Positions 35,228 to 43,567 of a DNA stretch of 64,000 bases are shown one piece after another. Source of the stretch: Flavobacteriales bacterium (GTDB lineage: Bacteria; Bacteroidota; Bacteroidia; Flavobacteriales_F; PHOS-HE28). A program made the translations under genes and the position numbers. The stretch spans positions 434,001-498,000 of the forward strand of contig JADKAN010000001.1 in assembly GCA_016719225.1 (NCBI GenBank). The letters are read 5' to 3'. The first letter of the stretch is position 1. Every line of letters starts with the position of its first letter. Under the pieces are notes generated by a model. It did not search any database. It was not told the origin of the DNA and worked only from the letters and a program-made list of their open reading frames with translations.

Positions 35228-35728
35228 ATGGCAACCACTTACCTCATTCCTTCGCAGACCCGTATCGGACACGTACACTTGAAAGTGGCGGATCTGGAAC
35301 GATCGCTGGCGTTCTACTGCGGTCTGCTCGGCTTTGAACTGATGATGCGATACGGCACCGAAGCGGCCTTCATTTCGGCCGGCGGCTACCATCACCACAT
35401 CGGGCTGAACACATGGTACAGCAAGGACGCGGATCCGGCACTACAACGGTCGGTGGGGCTCTTCCACACTGCCGTAGTGTATCCTACGCGTCGTGATCTG
35501 GCGGCTATCCTGCACCGCTTGAATGAAGCAGGACAGCCGCTGACAGGTGTCGCCGATCACGGCGTTTCAGAGGCGCTGTACTTGGATGATCCCGACGGGA
35601 ATGGGGTGGAACTCTATTGGGACCGGCCGCGCGAGCTCTGGCCGCATGAGGCCAATGGCGCGTTGACGATGTTCACCCGTCAGTTGGACGTGGTGGGATT
35701 GCTTCGGGAACTTGAGGAGCAGTCCTGA
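35228..35728 (+). CDS. VOC-family (glyoxalase/dioxygenase fold) protein
   Basis: A 166-residue protein with the vicinal-oxygen-chelate fold: TRIGHVHLKVADLERSLAFYCGLLGFEL at residues 11-38, HHHIGLNTWY near 58, GLFHTAVVYP near 77 and the closing SEALYLDDPDGNGVELYWDRP. The H, H and E of a metal site can be read (HVHL, FHTA, VELY). Relatives include catechol-2,3-dioxygenase-like proteins of about this length; the substrate is unknown. The ATG at 35228 is used. Confidence 0.85.
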   Translation: MATTYLIPSQTRIGHVHLKVADLERSLAFYCGLLGFELMMRYGTEAAFISAGGYHHHIGLNTWYSKDADPALQRSVGLFHTAVVYPTRRDLAAILHRLNEAGQPLTGVADHGVSEALYLDDPDGNGVELYWDRPRELWPHEANGALTMFTRQLDVVGLLRELEEQS

Positions 35729-35753
35729 AAGTTGGAATAGCGGAGGGCAAGGC

Positions 35754-36515
35754 TCACTTTTCGGCTTCCTGCCAGATCCTCCAAGCCTCTTCGGCCTGAG
35801 CTTTCAACATGCCAAGCCCTCCGATGGTTTTCGCCCCTTGTTCCATTCCATGGCGCAGGAAAGCGGTCTCCTCCGGATTGTACACCAGGTCGATCAGTGC
35901 GTGCTTCGCGCTGAGCGCGGCATAGGGCAGCGGCGGTTCCGTTTCCACGTCCGGATGCATTCCCAAAGGGGTGGTGTTGATGATGAGCCGGCAAACGCGC
36001 AGCACGGTCGGGTCGATAAGGTCCCACGTGAGGTCGCCGCGCTCCCTGCTCCGGCTCACGATACGGAACCGGATACCCATTTCGCGCAGCACGAAGGCGA
36101 CGGCTCGGCTGGCACCGCCACTACCCAGTACCAAGGCACGGGCTTTCACATCGCTTCCGGGATCGGTCAAGCCGCTCATCATCGGTCGTATCAATGTCCG
36201 AAAGCCCGCTACATCCGTGTTGTATCCGGTGGTCCGGCCGTCCTTGACCACGATGGTGTTGACCGCGCCCACGGCGGCTGCCAAAGGGTCCATGGCATCC
36301 AGGTAGGGGATCACGGACTCTTTGTAAGGAAGGGTCACGTTCAGGCCGCACAGATCCTGCTTGTTCTTCAACAGATCAGGGAATTCAGCAATGTCGGCCA
36401 GTTCAAAAAGGTCGTAGACGTGGTCTTTCAGCCCTGTCTTCGCGAAAACCCCGGTGAAATGGTCTTTGCTGAAGCTATGTCCCAGCTTCCGCCCGATGAG
36501 GCCATAGCGATGCAT
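35754..36515 (-). CDS. aroE: Shikimate dehydrogenase (NADP+)
   Basis: A 253-residue enzyme that reduces 3-dehydroshikimate. The substrate site GRKLGHSFSKDHF (residues 8-20), the catalytic lysine in NVTLPYKESVIPYLD, GYNTDVAGF, and the NADP site ALVLGSGGASRAVAFVL are all present. It is the last gene of a minus-strand run and shares the chorismate pathway with aroK at 4.8 kb. Confidence 0.94.
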   Translation of the reverse strand: MHRYGLIGRKLGHSFSKDHFTGVFAKTGLKDHVYDLFELADIAEFPDLLKNKQDLCGLNVTLPYKESVIPYLDAMDPLAAAVGAVNTIVVKDGRTTGYNTDVAGFRTLIRPMMSGLTDPGSDVKARALVLGSGGASRAVAFVLREMGIRFRIVSRSRERGDLTWDLIDPTVLRVCRLIINTTPLGMHPDVETEPPLPYAALSAKHALIDLVYNPEETAFLRHGMEQGAKTIGGLGMLKAQAEEAWRIWQEAEK

Positions 36516-36638
36516 AGGTGCAAGGTATGGTGGTCGTTGCCAGTGGCTCGTTGGCGGTCAATAGTGTCAGGAGACTGTTGGCAGCTGTCTGATCACCTCA
36601 GACCAGCGAAGATCAACGTTCCAACAAACAGAGGAGAC

Positions 36639-37301
36639 TCAATTCTCTGCCTCTTTCGGAGCAAAGCGTATCCGAGCGAACTCGATGATCATAGGCAACA
36701 ACGAGATGAAGATGATGCCCAGGATAACCACCTCGTAATTCTTCTGCACGAAGGGATGCTGCCCGAAGATGTAGCCCACCAAGAGTAGCAGGCCTATCCA
36801 GAGTATCCCGCCCATGACGTCGTAGGGAAGGAATTTCTTGCGGTAGTCCATCTTGCCGATACCGGCAACGAATGGGGTGATGGTCCGCACGATGGGCACG
36901 AACCGCGCGATGATGATGGTGCGCACACCGTACTTGTCGAAATAGCCATGCGTTTTGGCCAGGTCCTTTTCCCGAACCAACCGTTTGCCGAAGATCTTCC
37001 ATTCCGTGATCCGCGCACCGAAGAACCGGCCTATCCAATAATTGATGTTGTCACCCAGTATGGCGGCAACGATCAAAAGGCCCAACAAGTAGAAAATATT
37101 GAGTGTGCCGATGGCCGCCAGCGAACCGGCAACGAAGAGGAGCGAATCGCCCGGCAGGAAAGGCATCACCACCAAGCCGGTTTCAATGAAGATGATCATG
37201 AACAGCAGCAAATAGACCAGGTTGCCATGGTCGCTGATGAACACGGGTAATGTCTCGTTGAGGTGCGTAATGAAATGCCAGAAGGAGAGTAGGAGGTCCA
37301 T
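36639..37301 (-). CDS. DedA family membrane protein
   Basis: A 220-residue polytopic protein. The SNARE-associated/DedA pattern is clear: ETGLVVMPFLPGDSLLFVAGSLAAIG, then GDNINYWIGRFFG and ARFVPIVRTITPFVAGIGKMDYRKKFLPYDVMGGILWIG. DedA proteins include undecaprenyl-phosphate and lipid transporters driven by the proton gradient. The ATG at 37301 (MDLLLSFWHFI) is chosen over 37346. It starts 37 bp after the rhodanese stop. Confidence 0.93.
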   Translation of the reverse strand: MDLLLSFWHFITHLNETLPVFISDHGNLVYLLLFMIIFIETGLVVMPFLPGDSLLFVAGSLAAIGTLNIFYLLGLLIVAAILGDNINYWIGRFFGARITEWKIFGKRLVREKDLAKTHGYFDKYGVRTIIIARFVPIVRTITPFVAGIGKMDYRKKFLPYDVMGGILWIGLLLLVGYIFGQHPFVQKNYEVVILGIIFISLLPMIIEFARIRFAPKEAEN

Positions 37302-37338
37302 CAGAAATAGGTAGTGAAAATGTAAACGGATAGAAAGG

Positions 37339-37656
37339 TCACTCACAGTTCAAGGACGGATCCACTTCGGCCCGCCAAGCCAATATGCCGCCTTTTAAAT
37401 TAACGAGGTTGGAGAAGCCGTAGCGCGTGGTCAACGCGTCGATAACGGCGCAACTGCGCGACCCGCTCCGGCAGTGGATCACCACCGTAACATCCTTCGG
37501 GATCTCTGCGATGCGGTCCACTAACTGGCTCATGGGCAACGAATGACCTCCGATGGATGCCAACTCCACTTCATAGGGTTCGCGCACGTCGATCAATTCG
37601 AATTTTTCTCCGGCATCGAGCATACGCTTCAGCTCCGGTGCGGTCACTTCCCTCAT
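37339..37656 (-). CDS. Single-domain rhodanese-like protein
   Basis: A 105-residue rhodanese domain. The active cysteine is in the loop HCRSGSRS (about residue 62), preceded by FELIDVREPYEVE, and followed by NLKGGILAW. Such proteins carry sulfane sulfur as a persulfide. Its ATG overlaps the stop of the ComA-like gene by 4 bp, so translation is probably coupled, which suggests a link with sulfur or sulfonate metabolism. Confidence 0.93.
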   Translation of the reverse strand: MREVTAPELKRMLDAGEKFELIDVREPYEVELASIGGHSLPMSQLVDRIAEIPKDVTVVIHCRSGSRSCAVIDALTTRYGFSNLVNLKGGILAWRAEVDPSLNCE

Positions 37657-38513
37657 TTCACTTTCACCTTTGCTTTCGGATGCTCTGCGGCCTTGTGTTT
37701 TTCTTTTTCCGCTGGCTTCTCCGTTTTTATCTGGCGGAGGTTCTCCGCCATGTCACCAGGAAGGTATTCGAAGAACGTATCACCCCGGAGACCGAGGCGC
37801 AACGCCTCCAAGGCGATCACCTCATCAGGGGAAACGTTGCCCAGGTTGACGTTGGCACCCACTTGCTTTATGAACCACGTTTGCTGGCTCTTGATCGGTG
37901 CTTCCCAAATGATATCCTGGCCGGGTACTTTGGCCATGATCCGGTTCACTAACGTGGTATGCGCGTGGCCATTCGGCCGGTATATGCCCACAGTGCCACT
38001 TTCGCGTGCTTCAGCGATCACCTTCCAACTACCGGCCTCCAATTCGGAGTTCATCATCCGCACCCAACGGGCCGGGCTGATCAGGATGCCGGTCTCCTTG
38101 CTGCCCACTTCGCTCAATACGATAAGGTTGCGGGCTAAGGTGTTGATGTACTTCAGCTTCTCATCGTGTTCCAGATCGATGGAACCATCGCTCACCTCCA
38201 CAGCGTCGAGCTTCAACTTATCCAGAAGCCGTTGGTAGTCGCTGAACTGGCCCCTAGCGATGAAGGCTTCGAACAAGGTGCCACCGAGGTAGACCTTGAT
38301 ATCGGCGGATTGGTACAGCGCGATCTTTTCCTTCAGCCGTAGCGTGGCGAAACTGGTGCCGAAGCCAAGCTTTACAAGGTCGGTGAGGTGCCCTGAGGAA
38401 TCGATCAGATCTTCCGCTTGGCGAAAGCTCAAACCTTTGTCCATCACCATGGTCAAACCTTCCTCGCGAGGCTTTGTGCTGCGCGGGGGAACGTGGGATA
38501 GCTCGAAGTTCAT
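37653..38513 (-). CDS. comA: Phosphosulfolactate synthase (ComA family)
   Basis: A 286-residue protein with the ComA signature KPREEGLTMVMDKGLSFRQAEDLIDSSGHLTDLVKLGFGTS near residue 13, then YLGGTLFEAF and a TIM-barrel-like remainder (DAVEVSDGSIDLE, IAEARESGTVGIY, IIWEAPIKSQQTWFI, ANVNLGNV). ComA joins sulfite to phosphoenolpyruvate, the first step to sulfolactate and, in methanogens, coenzyme M. Bacteroidota do not make coenzyme M; a role in making sulfolactate, spores not being involved, or a cysteate precursor for sulfonolipids is a possibility. An added Lys/Glu-rich C-terminal tail (~30 residues) is unusual. Coupled by 4-bp overlaps with a TPR gene upstream and the rhodanese gene downstream. 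Confidence 0.85.
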   Translation of the reverse strand: MNFELSHVPPRSTKPREEGLTMVMDKGLSFRQAEDLIDSSGHLTDLVKLGFGTSFATLRLKEKIALYQSADIKVYLGGTLFEAFIARGQFSDYQRLLDKLKLDAVEVSDGSIDLEHDEKLKYINTLARNLIVLSEVGSKETGILISPARWVRMMNSELEAGSWKVIAEARESGTVGIYRPNGHAHTTLVNRIMAKVPGQDIIWEAPIKSQQTWFIKQVGANVNLGNVSPDEVIALEALRLGLRGDTFFEYLPGDMAENLRQIKTEKPAEKEKHKAAEHPKAKVKVK

Positions 38514-39922
38514 CGACGGTAAAGCTCCAATAAGTGCAGGACCTGTGGCATGTCGGCGGTTTCTGGGAATCGCTCCAGTAATTGTGAATGGCCTGCATGG
38601 TCGGTGGTGAGCGCCTCTTCCAGTTCCAGCAGGGCCTGTTGCTCTCTTCCGCAGCGGAGCAGGTAGCCCACCAAGCGGTATTTCCACGATACGTTGAGCC
38701 TGTGTACCTGTGCAGCTTCCTGAAGTTTGGCGGCCGCAGCATCAGGCCCCTTCATTTCATGCAACAGGTCCGCGTGGTCCAGCCAGCCGTCCAGGCTTTG
38801 CGGTTCAAGGGTATTCAGTTTCACGAAAGTGGACAGGGCGGTGGCATAGTCTTTCGCGCGGACCAAGGCTGAGGCATAGTAGTACAGCGCATCCGGGTTC
38901 TCCGGTGAAATGATCACGGCTTGCCGGAGCGCTACCACGGCTTCCTTCACGCGATCCTGCATGTCCATCACCACACCGCGGCCGATCCAGGCGTCCACCC
39001 ATTCCGGCTCCAACGCGATCGCTTGATCGTAGCTGATCAACGCTTGTTCGAAGCGCTCCATCTTCTCATAGCATTCGCCGATGAAGCTATAGGTGATGGG
39101 CTGTGGGCCGTCAAAAGAAAGCGTTTCCTCGTAGCACACGATCGCTTCCTCGTACCTGGAAGCCAACAGCAGGTTGCGCGCCTTGCTGAACCAGGCCGAG
39201 CTGAAGCGCTCATCGATCGCCAAGGCAAGGTCCAGTGCATCGTCACTTTCCGGGTAGCGTTCCAACTTGGCGTAAACATTCCCCAAGTTGTACCAGCTCA
39301 CGCTGGAATACGGGTATTCGTCCGTGAATGCGATGAAGAATGCGATGCATGCTTCATCGTTCCCCGCTAGGTCGAAGCAATAGGCCAGTTCGTAAAGCAC
39401 CGCCTCGTTCTCCGAGTTGAATTCCAGGGCTGCTTTCAGGCAGACGATCGCTTCTTGGTATTCCTCAAGATTCTCATGCTCGAAAGCCAGGTCCAGATAG
39501 ATCTCGTCCTGGCCTTCCTCCGCAAGTTCCAAAGCCCGCTTATAATGCTCTACGCTACGACGGTGGTTACGTTGTTGGCTGAAGATCCCGGCTTTATGCA
39601 GCTGTACCTCCTCGTTCCAAGGCTCCACCTTTTCCACCGCATCCAGCAGTTTCATCGCTTTGCTCAAACGGCCCAAGGCCATCATGACAACAGCTTCGCA
39701 GAAGGTAATGTCCAACGCAGTGGGGTGGAGCTTCTTGGCCAAGGGCAACACATCCTCGGCCCGTCGTGGTTCGTTACGCTCCAAATAATGATCGATGATC
39801 AGCTCCAATTCCTCAATATCGAAGAACTCCTGGCCCTTTTGCGCAAGCATGGACTCATAGCGCTGCACACACAAGCGCTGGTCTTCGTTGTGCCCGGGGG
39901 ATGGCCGATAAGGTTCGTTCAT
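38510..39922 (-). CDS. Cytoplasmic TPR-repeat protein
   Basis: A 470-residue protein made mostly of tetratricopeptide repeats from about residue 40 to the C-terminus (for example SVSWYNLGNVYAKLERYPESDDALDLALAIDERF and VDAWIGRGVVMDMQDRVKEAVVALRQAVIISPEN). There is no signal peptide. The ATG at 39922 (MNEPYRPSPG) is used over 39949. The 3' end overlaps the comA start by 4 bp; this coupling is the best hint of a partner. TPR genes of this type are common in Bacteroidota before small metabolic genes. Confidence 0.88.
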   Translation of the reverse strand: MNEPYRPSPGHNEDQRLCVQRYESMLAQKGQEFFDIEELELIIDHYLERNEPRRAEDVLPLAKKLHPTALDITFCEAVVMMALGRLSKAMKLLDAVEKVEPWNEEVQLHKAGIFSQQRNHRRSVEHYKRALELAEEGQDEIYLDLAFEHENLEEYQEAIVCLKAALEFNSENEAVLYELAYCFDLAGNDEACIAFFIAFTDEYPYSSVSWYNLGNVYAKLERYPESDDALDLALAIDERFSSAWFSKARNLLLASRYEEAIVCYEETLSFDGPQPITYSFIGECYEKMERFEQALISYDQAIALEPEWVDAWIGRGVVMDMQDRVKEAVVALRQAVIISPENPDALYYYASALVRAKDYATALSTFVKLNTLEPQSLDGWLDHADLLHEMKGPDAAAAKLQEAAQVHRLNVSWKYRLVGYLLRCGREQQALLELEEALTTDHAGHSQLLERFPETADMPQVLHLLELYRR

Positions 39923-40093
39923 GCGATGGGTTGAGAAGCGACCCTCCAAATGTAGGGCTTCAAGCGCAGGCAGGACGTGCCGTGCAGCAGGTTTTTAACA
40001 GTCTAAGGTGGGCCTTTTGCCCCTCCGCACCCCGGGATGCTTGGTATTTTTGTCGGCCTTAGTGCCGCCCTTTTCTGGCCTGAACTTACCAAC

Positions 40094-41500
40094 ATGACCT
40101 TGATCCGCTCCATTTCCGGCATCCGTGGCACCATTGGTGGTGCGCCGGGCGAAGGCCTTTCCCCCCTTGATGTGGTCCGCTACACGGCGGCCTTCGGCCA
40201 GTTAATGAAGAAAGCTTCCGGCACGAAAAAGCCCAAGGCGGTGATCGGGCGGGACGCGCGCCTCAGCGGACCGATGGTGACCGATCTCGTGCGCGGCACC
40301 CTGGTGGGCCTCGGCTTCGAGGTGATCGACCTCGGCCTGGCAACTACGCCCACCGTGGAAATGGCTGTTGTAGGGGAAGGCGCCCACGCGGGCATCATCC
40401 TTACCGCCAGCCACAACCCCAAGCAGTGGAATGCTTTGAAGTTGCTCAATGCGAAAGGGGAGTTCATCAACGCCGAACAGGGTGCAGAGGTGCTGCGCTT
40501 GGCTGAAAGCGAGGCACTCGAATTCGCTGAAGTGGATGAGCTCGGCAGCGTCCGGACGGATGATAGCTGGACGAAGAAGCACATCGATGCGATCCTGGCC
40601 CTCGATCTCGTGGATGTGCCCGCCATCAAGGCCCGCAACTTCCGCGTGGTGGTGGATGCCGTGAATTCCGTGGGTGGAACGGTGGTGCCGGAGCTGTTGA
40701 AGGCACTCGGCGTGGCCGAAACCGTGGAGCTCTATTGCGATCCTACTGGCCATTTTCCGCACAACCCGGAGCCTTTGCCGGAACACTTGAAAGCCCTCTG
40801 CGATACGGTCGTGAAGCACAAGGCCGACCTCGGCATCGCCGTGGACCCCGACGTGGATCGCCTCGCGCTGGTCTCTGAGGACGGAAGCCTCTTTGGTGAG
40901 GAATACACCTTGGTGGCCTGTGCTGATCATGTGCTGGCCAACCGCCCCGGCGATACCGTGAGCAACCTCAGCAGCACCCGCGCACTGGACGATGTGGCCG
41001 AGCGCCATGGCAGGAAGCGACACGCCAGCGCAGTAGGAGAGGTGAACGTGGTGGAACTAATGCGCAAGGTGAACGCACCCATCGGCGGAGAAGGCAACGG
41101 CGGCGTGATCCTTAGCGAACTGCACTACGGCCGCGACGCCTTGGTCGGCATCGCGATCTTCCTCACGCTATTGGCGAAGAAGGGGCTGAGGACAAGCGAA
41201 CTGCGCAAGAGCTACCCCAACTATTTCATCAGCAAGAACAAGATCGAACTGAGCCCCGGAATGGACGTGCAAGCCTTGGTGGATGCCATGCAGGAGCGCC
41301 ACAAGGCGGAAAAGCACAGCACGCTGGACGGCCTGCGGATCGAGTTCGGCAAGGAATGGGTACACCTGCGGAAGAGCAACACCGAGCCGATCGTGCGGAT
41401 CTACGCGGAGAGCGACAGTGCCGAAAAGGCGGATGCACTGGCCCGTAGGATCATGGGCGAGATGAAGGAATTGGCAGCGGCGACCCCTGCGACCCGTTAA
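40094..41500 (+). CDS. glmM: Phosphoglucosamine mutase
   Basis: A 468-residue alpha-D-phosphohexomutase. The phosphoserine loop is TASHNPKQWNALK with Ser106, the metal loop is DPDVDRLALV near residue 255, the sugar-binding loop is GEGNGGVI near 333 and the phosphate-binding loop is RKSNTEPIVRIY. In Bacteroidota this branch is usually annotated GlmM, making GlcN-1-P for UDP-GlcNAc; a phosphomannomutase role cannot be excluded. The ATG at 40094 starts MTLIRSISGIRGTIGG; the frame extends upstream to 40037 without family support. Confidence 0.88.
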   Translation: MTLIRSISGIRGTIGGAPGEGLSPLDVVRYTAAFGQLMKKASGTKKPKAVIGRDARLSGPMVTDLVRGTLVGLGFEVIDLGLATTPTVEMAVVGEGAHAGIILTASHNPKQWNALKLLNAKGEFINAEQGAEVLRLAESEALEFAEVDELGSVRTDDSWTKKHIDAILALDLVDVPAIKARNFRVVVDAVNSVGGTVVPELLKALGVAETVELYCDPTGHFPHNPEPLPEHLKALCDTVVKHKADLGIAVDPDVDRLALVSEDGSLFGEEYTLVACADHVLANRPGDTVSNLSSTRALDDVAERHGRKRHASAVGEVNVVELMRKVNAPIGGEGNGGVILSELHYGRDALVGIAIFLTLLAKKGLRTSELRKSYPNYFISKNKIELSPGMDVQALVDAMQERHKAEKHSTLDGLRIEFGKEWVHLRKSNTEPIVRIYAESDSAEKADALARRIMGEMKELAAATPATR

Positions 41501-41505
41501 ATTCG
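41498..41505 (+). promoter_or_regulatory. -7 box TAAATTCG overlapping the glmM stop
   Basis: TAAATTCG is the TTCG form of the -7 box and includes the TAA stop codon of glmM. It ends seven bases before the ATG of the cysteine desulfurase gene, which may therefore have its own leaderless transcript. Confidence 0.45.
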
Positions 41506-41512
41506 CATCCCC

Positions 41513-42652
41513 ATGGAACGCATCTATTTCGACAACGCCGCCACCACCCAGCTCGATCCCGAGGTCATCGACGCCATGCTGCCCTATATGCGCGAGCATT
41601 ACGGCAATCCCAGCGCGGTACACGCCTTTGGGCGCAAGGCACGTGCAGGCATCGAGCAAGCGCGTCGCATGGTGGCCAAGCTCCTCAACTGTGCCCCCGG
41701 CGAGATCGTCTTCACCAGCTGCGGCACCGAGGCCGATAACATGGCCCTGATGTGCAGCGTCCGTGATCTGGGTGTGAAGCACATCATCACTTCGCCGATC
41801 GAGCACCACGCCGTGGAGCATGTGGCGCTGGAACTTGGGAATAGCGGCAAAGCACAAGTGCATTGGCTTCGCCTGATGCCCGATGGCAAGGCCGACCTCG
41901 CGCACCTGGAGGAACTGTTGAAGGCGAATGACCACGTCCTCGTTTCCCTGATGCATGCCAACAACGAACTGGGCACGCGCAACGACCTGGTCGCCATCGG
42001 CAACTTGTGCCGCAAGTACAACGCGCTCTTCCACACGGATACCGTGCAGACGATGGGCCACTATCGCTTCGACCTGGAGCAGCTGCCCATTGATTTTCTC
42101 ACCTGTAGCGCACACAAGTTCCACGGGCCGAAAGGCGTGGGCTTCCTCTATATGCGCAACGGATCGGTGCTGAAGCCGATGCTCGTGGGCGGCGCCCAAG
42201 AGCGCAACATGCGCGCCGGCACTGAAAACATCATCGGCATCGTGGCCTTGGCCAAGGCGATGGAAGTAGCCTACCGCGACCTCGACGAGCACATCCAACA
42301 GGTGCAAGGCTTGAAGTCCCGGATGAAGAAGGCGATCAAAGCCGCGATACCGGAAGCCACCTTCAACGGCGATAGCAGCGCCGACAGCCTCTACACCGTG
42401 TTGAACATCCACTTCCCCGATGACGGCAAAGGTGAGATGCTCATCTACAACATGGACATCGAGGGCATCGCATGCAGCGGCGGCAGCGCCTGCAGCAGCG
42501 GCAGCAACAAAGGCAGCCACGTCATCGAGGCGCTGTATCCGGGGCGCACCGGGGCGAACATCCGCTTCTCCTTCAGCAAGTTCAACACCGAGGCCCAAGT
42601 GGACCGCGCGGTGGAAGTGCTGCAGCGCGTGATGGCGCCGGCGGTGGTTTGA
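41513..42652 (+). CDS. Cysteine desulfurase (NifS/IscS family)
   Basis: A 379-residue PLP enzyme that moves sulfur from cysteine to its own catalytic Cys, for Fe-S clusters and thio-tRNAs. The PLP lysine is in TCSAHKFHGPKGVGFLY near residue 201; the catalytic cysteine loop is SGGSACSSGSNKGSHV near 328, of the group I (NifS/IscS) length. N-terminal MERIYFDNAATTQLDP is typical. The last 17 bases, reaching just past the stop, are repeated exactly 879 bp downstream, beyond the toxin-antitoxin module. Confidence 0.93.
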   Translation: MERIYFDNAATTQLDPEVIDAMLPYMREHYGNPSAVHAFGRKARAGIEQARRMVAKLLNCAPGEIVFTSCGTEADNMALMCSVRDLGVKHIITSPIEHHAVEHVALELGNSGKAQVHWLRLMPDGKADLAHLEELLKANDHVLVSLMHANNELGTRNDLVAIGNLCRKYNALFHTDTVQTMGHYRFDLEQLPIDFLTCSAHKFHGPKGVGFLYMRNGSVLKPMLVGGAQERNMRAGTENIIGIVALAKAMEVAYRDLDEHIQQVQGLKSRMKKAIKAAIPEATFNGDSSADSLYTVLNIHFPDDGKGEMLIYNMDIEGIACSGGSACSSGSNKGSHVIEALYPGRTGANIRFSFSKFNTEAQVDRAVEVLQRVMAPAVV

Positions 42653-42656
42653 TCAG
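42640..42656 (+). repeat. 17-bp direct repeat, left copy (3' end of the desulfurase gene)
   Basis: GGCGGTGGTTTGATCAG covers the last codons and stop of the cysteine desulfurase gene plus four bases. The same 17 bases are at 43519-43535. Together they bracket the RHH/PIN toxin-antitoxin pair, like the ends of an inserted segment. Confidence 0.75.
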
Positions 42657-42762
42657 TTGAAGCCGGTCCCAAGAGCTCAGTGCTGGATCACTGTGCTGAA
42701 ATGTTTTAGGATAGCCGAACGAGATCCAACGCAGGCCGATCGTGCCTTGCGGATCGAGGCAA

Positions 42763-42787
42763 TACGTACAAATGATACGTACATTCG
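42763..42787 (+). promoter_or_regulatory. Promoter and operator of the RHH/PIN module
   Basis: TACGTACA occurs twice (42763-42770 and 42776-42783), each with the palindromic core TACGTA, spaced 13 bases apart. The second copy runs into TACATTCG (42780-42787), a TTCG-form -7 box that ends four bases before the antitoxin ATG. This is the arrangement expected for autoregulation by a ribbon-helix-helix antitoxin. Confidence 0.6.
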
Positions 42788-42791
42788 CTTT

Positions 42792-43073
42792 ATGAAGAAG
42801 AAGTTGAACTTGAGCATTGAAAGTGCAACTGTTGCGCTCTTGCGCAAGGCCAGTGCGCGCCGGGACACTTCGATCAGCGCGCTCATCGAAGAGTTTGCTG
42901 AGGGTCTCAGAAAGGAGGAGAGTGAACGCCCCCTTTTTAGCAAGGAGTTCCCGTGGTTAGGTCAGCCTGTGGGTGCTGACATGGTGGGTGAAGAAGGATA
43001 CCATGCTGATCAATTGCGGAAGAGCGCGGCAGGGCAAGGGGCGTTGCAAGCGCGAAAGAAGGGACGTGGATGA
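42792..43073 (+). CDS. RHH-type antitoxin (DUF6364-like)
   Basis: A 93-residue protein. The N-terminus MKKKLNLSIESATVALLRKASARRDTSISALIEEFAEGL has the ribbon-helix-helix pattern (strand KLNLSI, then two helices) of DUF6364 antitoxins. The C-terminal half (PWLGQPVGADMVGEEGYHADQLRK) would bind the toxin. The ATG at 42792 follows its -7 box by four bases, so the transcript is probably leaderless. Its stop overlaps the PIN gene start by 4 bp. Confidence 0.8.
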   Translation: MKKKLNLSIESATVALLRKASARRDTSISALIEEFAEGLRKEESERPLFSKEFPWLGQPVGADMVGEEGYHADQLRKSAAGQGALQARKKGRG

Positions 43074-43510
43074 AGCGTTTGCTGTTCGATACCAACATTC
43101 TATTGGATGCCTTTTTTCGTTGGCGAGAACCCGCTTTCGAAAAGGAACACAAAGCTGCCGTCGCCCTGCTGGATGCCGTAAGCCAGGGAAAGGCCATCGG
43201 GCTGATCACACCGGCCACCATGGCCACGGTGGTGCATTATCTGCAACGCTTGGAAACAACCATCGGCGCCGAACAGGTAGCCCGTGTGGTGGAACGTCTT
43301 GTGGAGATGATGGAATGGGCACCTATGCTTCCGGAGCACTTTCTGGGAGCATTGCGCAGCCCCATAAAGGACATCGAGGATGCTGCGCAGTATCTCGCTG
43401 CGAAGAGCGCCGGTCGCTTGGATGGGATCGTTAGCCGGGACAAGCATTTCAAGGGCAAAGTGCCGCAGGTATATACTGCTGCACAAGCGCTCCGATCGAT
43501 CAAGAAGTAA
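43070..43510 (+). CDS. PIN-domain ribonuclease toxin (VapC-like)
   Basis: A 146-residue PIN domain. MKRLLFDTNILLDAFF carries the first acidic residue (Asp7), and the later acidic positions are in SPIKDIEDAAQYLAA and ISRDKHFKG-type ending GIVSRDKHFKGKVPQVYTAAQAL. PIN toxins cut RNA with a metal-dependent site. It is coupled by an ATGA overlap to the RHH antitoxin. Confidence 0.88.
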   Translation: MKRLLFDTNILLDAFFRWREPAFEKEHKAAVALLDAVSQGKAIGLITPATMATVVHYLQRLETTIGAEQVARVVERLVEMMEWAPMLPEHFLGALRSPIKDIEDAAQYLAAKSAGRLDGIVSRDKHFKGKVPQVYTAAQALRSIKK

Positions 43511-43518
43511 GGATCCCG

Positions 43519-43535
43519 GGCGGTGGTTTGATCAG
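43519..43535 (+). repeat. 17-bp direct repeat, right copy
   Basis: GGCGGTGGTTTGATCAG, identical to 42640-42656 and in the same orientation, beginning 8 bases after the PIN toxin stop. Confidence 0.75.
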
Positions 43536-43544
43536 CAGATCAAA
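43527..43544. other. Palindrome TTTGATC-AGCA-GATCAAA
   Basis: A perfect 7-bp inverted repeat with a four-base loop, overlapping the right 17-bp direct repeat. Before any insertion it would have stood just after the cysteine desulfurase stop, so it could be the original terminator stem of that gene or a recombination site. There is no T-run. Confidence 0.45.
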
Positions 43545-43567
43545 TCCATAACAAGGTCGGTCGAACA

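Noticed and set aside
34481..35728. Anti-sigma factor for the ECF sigma gene
   Set aside because: The only downstream neighbour is a VOC-fold protein without membrane segments or a zinc-binding anti-sigma motif.
41168..42598. A 476-codon minus-strand open frame over glmM and the cysteine desulfurase
   Set aside because: It is antisense to two well-supported genes, has no family pattern and arises from codon bias in GC-rich DNA.
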